A DNA stretch of 64,000 nucleotides from Herbaspirillum sp. CF444 (GCF_000282135.1 NZ_AKJW01000011.1:1-64000); one strand, 5' to 3'. Shown: positions 33,556-44,135, counted from the first letter of the stretch. Notes: generated by a model not told the origin, from the letters alone. Translations and numbers: made by a program.

Positions 33556-36500
33556 ACGGTGTTGGACATTTGATGGCGCAACTGGCGGAGCTCGGCGTCA
33601 CGCTGACCTGCTCCGGCAGCGACCTGCGCGTGCGCGGCCCGGCAGGCGCCTTGTCGCCGGCACTGCGTGCAGAGCTGGGCGCGCGCAAGACCGAGTTGAT
33701 TGCGCATTTGCAGGCGGTGTCCGATTCGTCCCTGACGATGTCTTTCCCCGAGCTGACGCGCAGCCCGGTACAGCGCACCACGGCGCCGCTGTCGTTCAAT
33801 CAGCGCCGGTTGTGGTTTCTGGATCGTCTTGAAGGCGGCAGCAGCGCCTTCGTCATCATGGCCGGATGGCGCCTGCGGGGCGTGCTCGACCTGCCCGCGC
33901 TGGAGCGCGCATTGAGCGCGTTGACGGCGCGTCACGAGTTGCTGCGCAGCGTGATCCGCGATGAAGGCGTCGAGCCGGAGCTGCATATTCTCCCGATGAC
34001 GCCGTTTGCGCTGACGGTCGAAGCACCGGCTGCCGGTAGCAGCCACGCGTCGGCCGAGCAGGCGCTGCTGGCGCGCGAAGCGGCCCTGCCTTTCGACCTG
34101 ACTGCGGCGCCGCCCTTGCGCATCAGCCTGTTGCAGCTGGAGCCGCATAGCCATGTGCTGGCGCTGGCGATGCATCACATCGTTTCCGATCATTGGTCCA
34201 TGGGCGTGCTGATCCAGGAACTGGGCATGCTGTACGCGCTGGAAACCGGCGCATCATCGATCCGCCCGGCCGAGCTGGCGATCCAGTATTCCGACTATGC
34301 GGTGTGGCAGCGCGCGATGTTCAGCGAAGAGAGGCTGGCGCCGCATCTGCGCTATTGGCGTGAACAGCTGGCCGGCGTCGTCACCGAGCTGGCGTTGCCG
34401 CTGGACCGGCCGCGTCCGGCCGAGCGCGGCAATGCCGGCGCCATGTATCAGTTGCGCCTGGCGCCCGGCACGGTGCAAAAGGTGCAGGCCTGCGGTCTGC
34501 ACACCGGATCGACGCCGTTCATGGTGCTGCTGGCGGTCTACGCGCTGGTCTTGTCGCGCTGGTCGGGACAAGACGAAGTGGTGATCGGATGCCCGGTCGG
34601 CAACCGCGACCGCAGCGAGACGCACGGACTGGTGGGATTCTTCGTCGACACCATGCCGCTGCGCATCAACCTGCACGGCGACCCCGATCTTGCGGAGCTG
34701 ATCCGGCGCATACGGACCACTTGTCTTGAGGCGTTCGAACACCAGCAGGCGCCGTTCGAGCGCATCGTCCAGGCGGTGCGCCCGGAACGCGCGCTGAACA
34801 AGGCGCCGCTGTTCCAGACCATGTTCATGCAGCAAAGCGACTCCAGTGCGCAGCTGGCCCTGGCCGGATTGCAGGTGGAAGCGGTACCGCCGGCAGCGGG
34901 CGCTCCCGAACTGGATCTCAACTTCTTCGTGCACCTCGACGGCGACGATTATCTCTGCGCGATGGAGTACGACACCGATTTATTCGACCAGGCGAGCATT
35001 GCCGGATTTTGCGAGCAATTCGCCTACGTGCTGGAGCATGCGAGCATCGATGCGTCGCTGCCATTGTCTTGCGTTCAACTGGCGCCGCCTGCTCCGCTGC
35101 CGGTGCTGGTACCCGATGTCGAACCGGCGCCGTTGTTGCCGCAGAGGATAATCGCTGCCGCGCTTCGTCATGCCGACCGGGTTGCCGTGGAACAGGGGGC
35201 AACGCAGCTTACTTATCGTGAATTGATGCATCAGGCGGATGTGCTGGCGCAACGTCTTGTTGCCGCCGGCGTACGGCCTGGGGCCGTGGTCGGTCTCGGT
35301 TTTTCTTCATCGGCGGCCTTGGTGGTGGCGATGCTGGCGACGTGGCGCGCCGGCGCCGGCTACGCGGTCCTGAGTCCGCAGCAGCCGGTAGCGCGACGAA
35401 CACAGATGATCGCCGCCGCCGGTATTGCCCTGGTGGTCACGACCGCCGGGGAAGCGGCCGGCTGGCCGGTGCCAACGCTGTTGTCGGATTTGTCCGCATC
35501 GCCGGAATCCGCATTGCCCGCGCTTGCGCAACATGTCGACGCTGCAAATGCCGGCGCGCTCGCCTATGTCTGCTTCACCTCCGGTTCGTCGGGCACGCCC
35601 AAGGGCGTGGCCGTGACGCACGCCAATCTCGCCAACCATGCGCACGCGGTGGTGCAGGATTTCGGCTTGCGCGAGAACGATCGGGTGATGCAATTTGCCG
35701 CCGCCGATTTCGACGTCGCCGCCGAAGAGATCTTTCCGGCGTTGGCAGCCGGCGCCTGCGTGGTGATTCGTGCAGAGGGCGTCACCGATAGCATTGACGC
35801 GTTCCAGGAGCATGTCGGGCAAGCAGGCCTGAGCGTGCTGAACTTGCCGGCGGCGTTCTGGCATGAGTGGGTGCGTGCGCTCGGTCAGGCGCGCCGTGCA
35901 CCGCCTGCCTGCCTGCGTCTGGTGGTGACCGGCAGCGACCGGGTGTTTGCCCGCCGCTGGCGCGAGTGGCAGGCGTTGTGCGCGCATCCGATAGCATTTC
36001 GCAGCGGCTACGGCCCGACCGAAGCGACCATTACCTCTTCGTTTTTCGATCCCGCCGAACAGCCGTTGCCGTCGGCCGCCGAAGTCTTGCCGCTCGGCCG
36101 GGCGATCGCCAACGTCGCATTGGAAGTCGTCGATGGCCGCGGCCTGGCCGTGCCGCCCGGCGTCATCGGTGAAATCATGATCAGCGGCGCCGGCGTGGCG
36201 CAAGGCTATATCGGGCAGCCGGCACAAACTGCCGCCGTCTTCCAGCCACATCCACATTCGGCCGCGCCCGTGTTGCGCAGCTACCGCAGCGGCGATCTGG
36301 GGCGTCGCCGCATCGACGGCACGCTGGAATTCATCGGGCGCAAAGACCAGCAGGCCAAGGTGCGCGGCTATCGGATTGAACTGGCGGAAATCGAATCGGC
36401 GCTGATGGCGCATCCGCAAGTGCGCGAAGCGGTGGTGCTGATGCGTGCGGACAATACCGACAAGGCAGGCTCGGGCCAATTGCTGGCCGTCGCCGGCTGC

Positions 36501-39500
36501 GAGGCGGAACTGGAACCCGGCCTGCTGCGCGCGTGGCTGGGGGAACGCCTGCCGGCCTACATGGTGCCGGCGCGGTGCATCACCTTGCCGCAGTTGCCGC
36601 GCACGGCATCGGGCAAGACTGACCGACGGGCATTGCTGGAGATGGATAGCGCGCGTGAGGCCCCATCTCAACATGACGCGCCTGCAGTTCCCGCCACGAC
36701 GGCGGCCGAGACGCCGCTGGCGGCATTGTTTGCCGAGGTGCTGGACCGGCCCACGATCGGGCCTTGCGACAATTTCTTCGAATTGGGCATCGACTCCATC
36801 CGCAGCCTGCAGGTTGTGTCGCGTGCCCGGCAGTTGCAGCTGAACCTGACGGTGCGCGACATTTTCCGCTTCCAGACGGTGCGTGATCTGATGCGCGCGC
36901 TGGAAGCGCGCGGGCAAATCATATCCGGCAGCAAACTGCAGGAACCCGACGACGGCAACGACGATGATTTGCAGCCGACGCCGATCCAGGCATGGTTCTT
37001 CGAGCAGGCGGGAGAACATCGCACCCACTATAACCAGTCGGTCGTGCTGCAGACGCCGCTCCATGTCGACGCCGCTGCGCTGGAACGCGCGCTGGAGGCG
37101 GTGGTGGCGCGTCATCCGATGTTGCGTTTGCAGGTCGACGGCGAACGCTTGCAGGTCGCAGCTTCTGTTCCAGGACCGATACTGCGCGTTCTGCATGGCG
37201 CCGAAGCCGAACTGCCGGCGCGCATGAGCGCCTATGAGCATGCGCAGCGCAGCATGGATTTGCGCGCCGGCCGGGTGCTGCAGGCTGTTTTCGCACGACC
37301 TGCTGCGCGCTTGATGATCGCGGTGCATCATCTGGCGATTGATGCGTATTCCTGGTCGGTATTGCTGGATGACCTGAGCCTGGCCTATGCGCAGGCATTG
37401 CGCGGCGACATATCCTTGCCCGCGCCAACCACGTCCTATCGTGTCTGGTCGCGCAAGCTGCACGAACTGGCCGCCACGCCGACGGCGCAGTCTGCGTTCG
37501 ATTATTTTCTGGGGCGCTTCACAGGCCGGGGGCTTTCCGTGTTGCCGGCGCAATTGCCGGCCGGGACGGCGGGCGCCGCAGAAAGTTTGCCGCTGTCGCT
37601 CGACAGCGAAACCACGACGGTCCTTCTGCAATTGGCGCCCGGGGTATTCCAGGCCCGCGTTGACGAACTGCTCATGGCGGCGTTGTTTATCGGCGCCGCC
37701 CGTATCGGCCTCAAGGGGGCGTTGCAGATAGATCTCGAACGCAACGGTCGCGTCGACCTGTTTGAGGATGTCGACCTGTCGGGTACCGTCGGCTGGTTTA
37801 CGGCGGTGCAGCCGGTGCTGCTGGAATGGCCGGACGCAGAACCTGACGTGGCCCGGATAGTGATGCAAGTGTGCGAGCGCGTGCGCGAATCGCCGTGTCA
37901 GGGGCTGGCGATGGGGATCATGCGTTATTTGTCGGCCGATGCCGGACAGCGCGCTGCGTTGCAGGGCTTGCCCGGCGCAGAGATCCTGCTGAACTATCTC
38001 GGCAGGCTGGACATCGGCGCCACGAGTGTGCCCGGCAGCGACGGTTTTACCGCCGTCGATGAAGACAGCGGGCCGGCGCAGAGCGATGCATTCGCGCGTA
38101 GTCACGTCATCGAAATCAATGCCGGCATCCGCTCCGGTTGCCTCAGCGGCGCGGTCAGTTTTCCGGCAGGCGATGCGCAGCGTGAGCGCATCGGCGCATG
38201 GCTGCGCGAAGTCATGGCGGCGCTACGCGAGATCGCCGCTGCCGCACAGCGCCATGCGTCCTTGCCGCAGGATCGGATTGAGGAGGAGTTGCCGCTGACG
38301 CCGTTGCAGCAAGGCATGGTGTTCCACAGCCTGCGCGATCCGGACATCTACTGCAATCAGCTTTGCCTGACGCTGGACGGCGCGCTTGACGCCGAGGCCT
38401 TGCGTCGCGCATGGACGCAGGCGCTGCAACGCCACAGCATGCTGCGCACCAGTTTTCACTGGCGCGACCTGCCGGCCATGCGCCAGCGCGTGCATGCCGA
38501 CGTGGAATTGCCGTGGACCTTCGCCGACTGGCGCGGCCTGGATGAGGCCGCGCGCGCGGTGGCGCTGGACCAGCTGATGCGCGCCGACCTTGCACGCGGC
38601 TTTGAACTTGAGCAGGCGCCGCTGTTGCGATTGCAATTGTTGCAGGTTGGAGACCAGCGCCACGAGCTGGTCTGGAGTTCGCATCATCTGTTGCTGGACG
38701 GCTGGTCGGTGTCGCTTTTGCTGGCCGACATCTTTGCGCTGTATCGCCAGGCGTTGGGCGATTCGCAGGTGCGCCTGAAAGCGGCGCCGCGTTTCTCCGA
38801 CTATGTGCGCTGGCATGAGCGGCGCGATGGGCGCGAACGCAGCGAAGATATCCTCTTCTGGCAGCGCTCACTGCAGGAAATCGAAGAACCGACGTCGCTG
38901 GCGTTCGCCAGGCAGGCGGGCGACGCGGTATCGGCGCAAGGCACGACGCCCGCGTTGCATGAGTTGCATGAGTTGCATGCGATGGAGTTGTCGCCGGCGC
39001 GCATGCAGGCTGTGCAAAAACTGGCGCAACGCGCACGCACTACGCTCGGCACGGTGCTGCAGGCGGCCTGGGGACTGTTGCTGGCGCGTTGCAGCGGCAG
39101 CCGCGACGTGGTGTTCGGCGTCACCGTCTCGGGACGGTCAGCGGAACTCGACGGCGTTGAAGACATGATCGGCATGCTCATCGCCACGGTGCCGGCGCGG
39201 GTGACGATTCCGTCCGCGATGTCTTTGTCGGACTGGCTGGCGCACTTGCAGGAGCAGCATCTGGAGCGCGAGCAGCATGCCGGCGCGTCGCTGACCGAAA
39301 TTCGCCAGGCGGCGTCCTTGCCCGGCAATCAGGAATTGTTCCAGACCTTGTTGCTGGTGCAGAATTATCCCAAGGCGCAGTCCCTGTCCGGCGGCGGATT
39401 GCGCCTGGCGGGCGTAGCGGTGAGGGAGCGCACCAACTACCCGCTGACCCTGGTCTGCAGCGCCGGTGAAACGCTGAGCCTGGCCTTGCATCGCGACGGC

Positions 39501-42500
39501 AGCATTCCCGCCGCGGCGGCCGACCGCTTGCTGGCGCAACTGGGACGTTTGCTCGACAACATGGCGGCACATCCGGACTGGCCGGCGGCGCAGTTGCTGG
39601 CGCTGGACGATCTCGATGCGCAGGCGGCATTGATGGCAGGCAGAGGTCCCGTCGAGGTGATTGCGCCGGCGTATTTGCCGCAGCAGATCGATGCCTGGGC
39701 AAAACGTTCACCGGACGCCGTGGCCTTGAGCGATCAGGAACGGCGTCTGAGCTATGACGCGTTGCGCGTCGAATCGCTGCGATTGGCCCGGCGCTTGCGG
39801 GCGCTCGGCGTAGGCAACGAAACGAAAGTCGCGCTGTGCTTGCCGCGTTCCTCGGGCTACGTCGTTGCAGTCATTGCCATCCTGCGCTGCGGCGGCGCCA
39901 TCGTTCCGCTGGATCCCGCCTATCCGGCTGCACGCCGGCGTTTCATGCTGGAAGACAGCGGCGCGCCCTGGTTGATTGCGGATAGCATGTGCGCCGATGA
40001 ATTGCAGGCACGGGCGATCACGCTGGATCCGGCTGCCTTGTTCGCGGCGGCCGATGTGGAAGAGATGGATGACGGGGACTTCCCGCAACCTCGTCCGCAA
40101 GCCCTGGCTTACGTGATCTACACATCCGGGTCCACCGGCACGCCCAAGGGCGTCGGCAATACCCATGCCGGCCTGCGCTCGCTGGCGCATGCCCAGCGCG
40201 GCGCGTTCGGCTTGTTGCCGGAGGCGCGCGTGTTGCAGTTTGCCTCGCTGTCATTCGATGCATCGATCTGGGAAATGACCATGGCGTTCGGCGCAGGTGC
40301 CGCCCTGGTCGTGCCCGACGCTGGCACCGCCCGCGTCGGCGACGGATTGCAACAGTTCATGCGACACCAGCGCATCAGCGCGGCGACCTTGCCGCCGACC
40401 GCGCTGGCGACACTGGATGAGGGCGACTTGCCTGACTTGCAGACGCTGGTCGTCGCAGGCGAAAGCTGCGCAGCCGAACTGGTCTTGCGCTGGGCCCCCG
40501 GACGGCGCTTCTACAATGGTTACGGGCCGTCTGAAGCTTCCGTTGCTGTCAGCGTCGAGGCATGGTCCGAGGCCAACAATAACGACAACAATAACGATAA
40601 CGACAACGACAGCGCCGGGCAATTGCCGATCGGCCGGCCGCTGCCGAACATGCAGCTGCATGTGCTGGATAGCGACATGCAACTGCTGCCGCCCGGTGTC
40701 GTCGGCGAACTGTACATTGGCGGGGCAGGGCTGGCGCGCGGCTATCTGAACCGTCCACGCCTGACGGCGGCGAGTTTCTTGCCGGATCCTTACGGACCTC
40801 CCGGCGCGCGCCTGTATAAAACCGGGGATCGCGGCTATCGTCTCGCCGACGGCAGGGTGCAGTTCGTCGGTCGCAACGATCACCAGGTCAAGCTGCGCGG
40901 TTTCCGTATCGAATTGAGCGAAATCGAGGCGGCGCTGATGCAACATGCCGAGGTACGCCACGCCGCGGTGCTGGTGCGTCGTCACGGCGAAGGCGACCGC
41001 GACCGCCGCCTGACGGCTTATCTGGAAACGCGCTCACCGATAACGAGTGAGCTCTTGCGGGATTTCCTCGGCGATCAGTTGCCGTCGCATATGCTGCCGG
41101 CGCATTTCATCGCACTGGAATCGATGCCGTTGACCGTCAACGGCAAGATCGACCGCAAGGCATTGGAGGCGCTGCCGGTGAACATGCCGCAGCCGCCGGC
41201 GCTTGCCGAAGGCGACTATGCCGGCGAGACCGAGCGGCAACTGGCGGGCATCTGGGCGCAGGTGCTCAATGTGGCGCAAGTGCAGCCGGGACACAATTTC
41301 TTTGAACTCGGCGGCGATTCGATTCTCGCGATCCAGGTGGTGTCCAAAGCCAACCGGCAGGAAATCGCGCTGACGCTGAACCAGATCATGGATCCCGATT
41401 TGCCGACGCTGGCGAAGCTGGCTGCACAGGTGGATGCCAGCCAAGGTGCGGAACGCACGCCGGCGCCAGCTCCGGCGGCGCAGGTTACTACAGGCCCCAT
41501 ACCGCTGACGCCGATCCAGCATTGGTTCCTTCAGCAGAATCCGCCGGACCTGCATCACTACAATCAAAGTTTCTTGCTGGAGGTGCCGGCCGGATTGGAT
41601 GTGCCGGCCCTGCGCCGGGCACTCGATGTGGTTTGCGCGCGCCATGATGCGCTGAGGCTGCGTTTCAGGCAGATCGACGGTGTCTGGCAGCAGCATCTCA
41701 GCGAACATGCAACGGCGCTGCTGGAAACGGTGCCGCCGCCGGCCGAGACGGCCGGCTGGCGCGCCTTGCTGGAACAAGGCGCGGCAGACAATCAGACGCG
41801 CCTGGATATCGAACAGGGCCCCTTGCTGCGGCTGGTGCTGTATGCGCCGCCGCTGGGAACATCAACCGCGCGCCTGCACGTCGTGGCGCATCACCTGGTC
41901 ATCGACGCCGTGTCGTGGCGCGTGTTGCTGGAAGATCTGTTCGACGCCTATGCGCAAGCGCAAAAATCTGTAGCCGTCAGCTTGCCGTATGCCGCTACCG
42001 CTATGCGCGCTTCTTTTGGGCAATGGGCTGCGGCGGTAGAGCGCCATGCCGTCTCCGCGCAAGCCCTCGGCGAACTGCCTTACTGGCTGGAGCAGCCGCG
42101 CGATCTGGCGCGCCTGCCTGTGTTGCGCACCAATATCGCGGCGACTGCCGGCGCCGCGCACACCAGGGGTTTTACGCTGGATGAAAGCGTCACCGGCATG
42201 TTGGTGCGGGAGCTTCCACGCAGTCGTGGAACCCAGGTGCAGGAGATTTTGCTGACCGCCTTGAGTGTGGCACTGGATGCATTGTTATGCGGCGCAGGCA
42301 AACGCAACATCGGTATTGCGCTCGAATCCCACGGCCGCGACATCATGCTCGAAGGCCTGGCCGTCGGCGGCATACCGGGATGGTTTACTGTGCTGGCGCC
42401 ATGGACGATGCCGCTCGGCGAGCATCGCATCGACAAGATCCGCGAGACGCTCAAGGCCATGCCGCGGCATGGTTTCAGTTTCGGCGTGCTGCGTTTCCTG

Positions 42501-44135
42501 TCGCCCGACACCGCCGTGCGGGAAGCGCTGGCGGCATTGCCGGTTCCGGAAATCGCGTTCAACTACCTTGGTCAATGGGATACGGCATGGCCGGACAGCC
42601 TGCCGGTCCGGCCCGCGCCGGAAACCGATGGCGCCGGTTTTGCGCCATCGACGCCACGCCCGTATGTGCTGGAAGTCAACGCGCTGGTCTCGGGCGGACG
42701 TTTGCAGCTGGACCTGACGTTCGATCCGCGCGTGCTGGCGCAGGAATTTGCCGACCGGCTGTGCACCGGCATGCGCGACTGGCTGCAGGCGTTGGTGCAG
42801 AGTGTGTCGACGGAATCGATAGCATCAGCCGCATCGAAAGAGGTGGCGGATGCAGGCATGGCGACTTACGCATTGGCGCCGCAGCAAGCGGCCATGCTGG
42901 AACACACCGCCCGGCACCCGGATTCGTCTGCGTATGTGGTGCAATTCACCGCACGCTTGCCAGCCGAACTGCAGGTGGACGGCTTCATCGCCGCCTGGCA
43001 AACCGTGTTCTCGCGGCATCTGTCGCTGCGCGCCTGTTTCATCGCCGGAGAAAACGGCAAGGCCAGTCAACATTTTGGCGAAACGTCGGTGCTTGCCTGG
43101 CAGCGCGAGGATTGGCGCGGCTTGTCGGAGCAGGAGGCCGGTACCGGTCTTGACGCCTATTGCCGGCAAGACCGGCTGCGCGGCTTCGATCTCGCCACGC
43201 CGCCGCTGATGCGTTTTTCGCTGTTGCAAACGCGTACCGGTCATCATTTTGTATGGACTTATCATCATGCGCTGATCGACGGCTGGTCGATGCCGGTATT
43301 GCTCAGCGAGGTTACCGCTGCCTACGGCAAACAGTTGATGGCCTCGCCGGCGCCGGACTTCCGTGTTTTCCTTGACTGGCTGGACCGCCAGGACGGCGCG
43401 GCCGCGCGTCACTTCTGGCGCGGCGAGTTGGCCGGGATGAACGCATCGCGCTGGCCGGCGGAGCCGGGGACGGCCTGCAGCGGCCGCTTTGCGGAGATTA
43501 CGTGGCAGCCGCAAGCGGGAACCGGCGCCCGCCTGAGCGCGTTTGCACGCCGGCATCGCCTGTCGGCGCCGAGCATTTTCATGCTGGCATGGGCGCTGGT
43601 GCTGGCGCGCCACAGCACTGCGGACGAGGTATGTTTCGGCGTCACTTCGGTATTGCGTCCGGCCGACGTCGACGGTATCGAAACCATGGTCGGCAATCTG
43701 ATCAACACGCCGCCGTTACGCTGCCAGATCGATCCCGCTATCGGCTTCGTTGAAGCCTGCCGGCAATTGCAGCGCAGGCGCGTCTCCGCCATGGCGCATG
43801 CCACGCTGGCATTGTCGGAAATCGCGCAGTGCGCCAGCCTGTCGGACGGCGATGCCTTGTTCGGCACGGCGCTGCGCATCCAGAATTATCCGCTGGGCGA
43901 TGTCGGACGGGGCAACGCCGCGCTGCACGTCAGTGATGTCGCCATTTGCGATCAGTGGCATTACCCGTTCAATCTGGAAGTCACGCCGGGAGAACAGTTG
44001 GGCCTGATCGCGGTGTACGACGCCGGCCTGGTGTTGCAGGCGCAAGCCGAAGCCATGCTGCAGTCCTATGCCGCGCTTCTTGAAGTGCTGGATGACTCGG
44101 CGCTGGGCATCCTGATGGAAGGAATGTATGTCTGA
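33552..44135 (+). CDS. NRPS: TubC-type docking - C-A-T-E-C-A-T-E-C
   Basis: A 3527-residue NRPS. I start it at TTG 33552 because GAGGAG lies 8 bases upstream and the first 55 residues (MAQLAELGVTLTCSGSDLRV, then GALSPALRAEL) form a complete TubC-type docking domain. C1: HHIVSDHWS near 208. A1: FDVAAEEIF near 719, code about D-V-E-N-V-G-G-I-T, unresolved. T1: LGIDSI near 1080. E1: HHLAIDAYSW near 1259, with LERNGR in place of the usual EGHGR. C2: HHLLLDGWS near 1711. A2: FDASIWEM near 2235, code about D-A-W-T-V-A-G-V-A, aromatic (Phe-like). T2: LGGDSI near 2587. E2: HHLVIDAVSW and ESHGRD, intact. A last C domain (YHHALIDGWS near 3237) ends the protein with no A, T or TE. Two D-residues are therefore expected. 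The stop overlaps the mbtH start by 8 bases. Confidence 0.92.
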   Translation: MNGVGHLMAQLAELGVTLTCSGSDLRVRGPAGALSPALRAELGARKTELIAHLQAVSDSSLTMSFPELTRSPVQRTTAPLSFNQRRLWFLDRLEGGSSAFVIMAGWRLRGVLDLPALERALSALTARHELLRSVIRDEGVEPELHILPMTPFALTVEAPAAGSSHASAEQALLAREAALPFDLTAAPPLRISLLQLEPHSHVLALAMHHIVSDHWSMGVLIQELGMLYALETGASSIRPAELAIQYSDYAVWQRAMFSEERLAPHLRYWREQLAGVVTELALPLDRPRPAERGNAGAMYQLRLAPGTVQKVQACGLHTGSTPFMVLLAVYALVLSRWSGQDEVVIGCPVGNRDRSETHGLVGFFVDTMPLRINLHGDPDLAELIRRIRTTCLEAFEHQQAPFERIVQAVRPERALNKAPLFQTMFMQQSDSSAQLALAGLQVEAVPPAAGAPELDLNFFVHLDGDDYLCAMEYDTDLFDQASIAGFCEQFAYVLEHASIDASLPLSCVQLAPPAPLPVLVPDVEPAPLLPQRIIAAALRHADRVAVEQGATQLTYRELMHQADVLAQRLVAAGVRPGAVVGLGFSSSAALVVAMLATWRAGAGYAVLSPQQPVARRTQMIAAAGIALVVTTAGEAAGWPVPTLLSDLSASPESALPALAQHVDAANAGALAYVCFTSGSSGTPKGVAVTHANLANHAHAVVQDFGLRENDRVMQFAAADFDVAAEEIFPALAAGACVVIRAEGVTDSIDAFQEHVGQAGLSVLNLPAAFWHEWVRALGQARRAPPACLRLVVTGSDRVFARRWREWQALCAHPIAFRSGYGPTEATITSSFFDPAEQPLPSAAEVLPLGRAIANVALEVVDGRGLAVPPGVIGEIMISGAGVAQGYIGQPAQTAAVFQPHPHSAAPVLRSYRSGDLGRRRIDGTLEFIGRKDQQAKVRGYRIELAEIESALMAHPQVREAVVLMRADNTDKAGSGQLLAVAGCEAELEPGLLRAWLGERLPAYMVPARCITLPQLPRTASGKTDRRALLEMDSAREAPSQHDAPAVPATTAAETPLAALFAEVLDRPTIGPCDNFFELGIDSIRSLQVVSRARQLQLNLTVRDIFRFQTVRDLMRALEARGQIISGSKLQEPDDGNDDDLQPTPIQAWFFEQAGEHRTHYNQSVVLQTPLHVDAAALERALEAVVARHPMLRLQVDGERLQVAASVPGPILRVLHGAEAELPARMSAYEHAQRSMDLRAGRVLQAVFARPAARLMIAVHHLAIDAYSWSVLLDDLSLAYAQALRGDISLPAPTTSYRVWSRKLHELAATPTAQSAFDYFLGRFTGRGLSVLPAQLPAGTAGAAESLPLSLDSETTTVLLQLAPGVFQARVDELLMAALFIGAARIGLKGALQIDLERNGRVDLFEDVDLSGTVGWFTAVQPVLLEWPDAEPDVARIVMQVCERVRESPCQGLAMGIMRYLSADAGQRAALQGLPGAEILLNYLGRLDIGATSVPGSDGFTAVDEDSGPAQSDAFARSHVIEINAGIRSGCLSGAVSFPAGDAQRERIGAWLREVMAALREIAAAAQRHASLPQDRIEEELPLTPLQQGMVFHSLRDPDIYCNQLCLTLDGALDAEALRRAWTQALQRHSMLRTSFHWRDLPAMRQRVHADVELPWTFADWRGLDEAARAVALDQLMRADLARGFELEQAPLLRLQLLQVGDQRHELVWSSHHLLLDGWSVSLLLADIFALYRQALGDSQVRLKAAPRFSDYVRWHERRDGRERSEDILFWQRSLQEIEEPTSLAFARQAGDAVSAQGTTPALHELHELHAMELSPARMQAVQKLAQRARTTLGTVLQAAWGLLLARCSGSRDVVFGVTVSGRSAELDGVEDMIGMLIATVPARVTIPSAMSLSDWLAHLQEQHLEREQHAGASLTEIRQAASLPGNQELFQTLLLVQNYPKAQSLSGGGLRLAGVAVRERTNYPLTLVCSAGETLSLALHRDGSIPAAAADRLLAQLGRLLDNMAAHPDWPAAQLLALDDLDAQAALMAGRGPVEVIAPAYLPQQIDAWAKRSPDAVALSDQERRLSYDALRVESLRLARRLRALGVGNETKVALCLPRSSGYVVAVIAILRCGGAIVPLDPAYPAARRRFMLEDSGAPWLIADSMCADELQARAITLDPAALFAAADVEEMDDGDFPQPRPQALAYVIYTSGSTGTPKGVGNTHAGLRSLAHAQRGAFGLLPEARVLQFASLSFDASIWEMTMAFGAGAALVVPDAGTARVGDGLQQFMRHQRISAATLPPTALATLDEGDLPDLQTLVVAGESCAAELVLRWAPGRRFYNGYGPSEASVAVSVEAWSEANNNDNNNDNDNDSAGQLPIGRPLPNMQLHVLDSDMQLLPPGVVGELYIGGAGLARGYLNRPRLTAASFLPDPYGPPGARLYKTGDRGYRLADGRVQFVGRNDHQVKLRGFRIELSEIEAALMQHAEVRHAAVLVRRHGEGDRDRRLTAYLETRSPITSELLRDFLGDQLPSHMLPAHFIALESMPLTVNGKIDRKALEALPVNMPQPPALAEGDYAGETERQLAGIWAQVLNVAQVQPGHNFFELGGDSILAIQVVSKANRQEIALTLNQIMDPDLPTLAKLAAQVDASQGAERTPAPAPAAQVTTGPIPLTPIQHWFLQQNPPDLHHYNQSFLLEVPAGLDVPALRRALDVVCARHDALRLRFRQIDGVWQQHLSEHATALLETVPPPAETAGWRALLEQGAADNQTRLDIEQGPLLRLVLYAPPLGTSTARLHVVAHHLVIDAVSWRVLLEDLFDAYAQAQKSVAVSLPYAATAMRASFGQWAAAVERHAVSAQALGELPYWLEQPRDLARLPVLRTNIAATAGAAHTRGFTLDESVTGMLVRELPRSRGTQVQEILLTALSVALDALLCGAGKRNIGIALESHGRDIMLEGLAVGGIPGWFTVLAPWTMPLGEHRIDKIRETLKAMPRHGFSFGVLRFLSPDTAVREALAALPVPEIAFNYLGQWDTAWPDSLPVRPAPETDGAGFAPSTPRPYVLEVNALVSGGRLQLDLTFDPRVLAQEFADRLCTGMRDWLQALVQSVSTESIASAASKEVADAGMATYALAPQQAAMLEHTARHPDSSAYVVQFTARLPAELQVDGFIAAWQTVFSRHLSLRACFIAGENGKASQHFGETSVLAWQREDWRGLSEQEAGTGLDAYCRQDRLRGFDLATPPLMRFSLLQTRTGHHFVWTYHHALIDGWSMPVLLSEVTAAYGKQLMASPAPDFRVFLDWLDRQDGAAARHFWRGELAGMNASRWPAEPGTACSGRFAEITWQPQAGTGARLSAFARRHRLSAPSIFMLAWALVLARHSTADEVCFGVTSVLRPADVDGIETMVGNLINTPPLRCQIDPAIGFVEACRQLQRRRVSAMAHATLALSEIAQCASLSDGDALFGTALRIQNYPLGDVGRGNAALHVSDVAICDQWHYPFNLEVTPGEQLGLIAVYDAGLVLQAQAEAMLQSYAALLEVLDDSALGILMEGMYV

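Noticed and set aside
35307-38105. 932-codon open frame on the - strand inside the NRPS
   Set aside because: Antisense to A1, T1 and E1; no start signal or domain, so length alone is not evidence.
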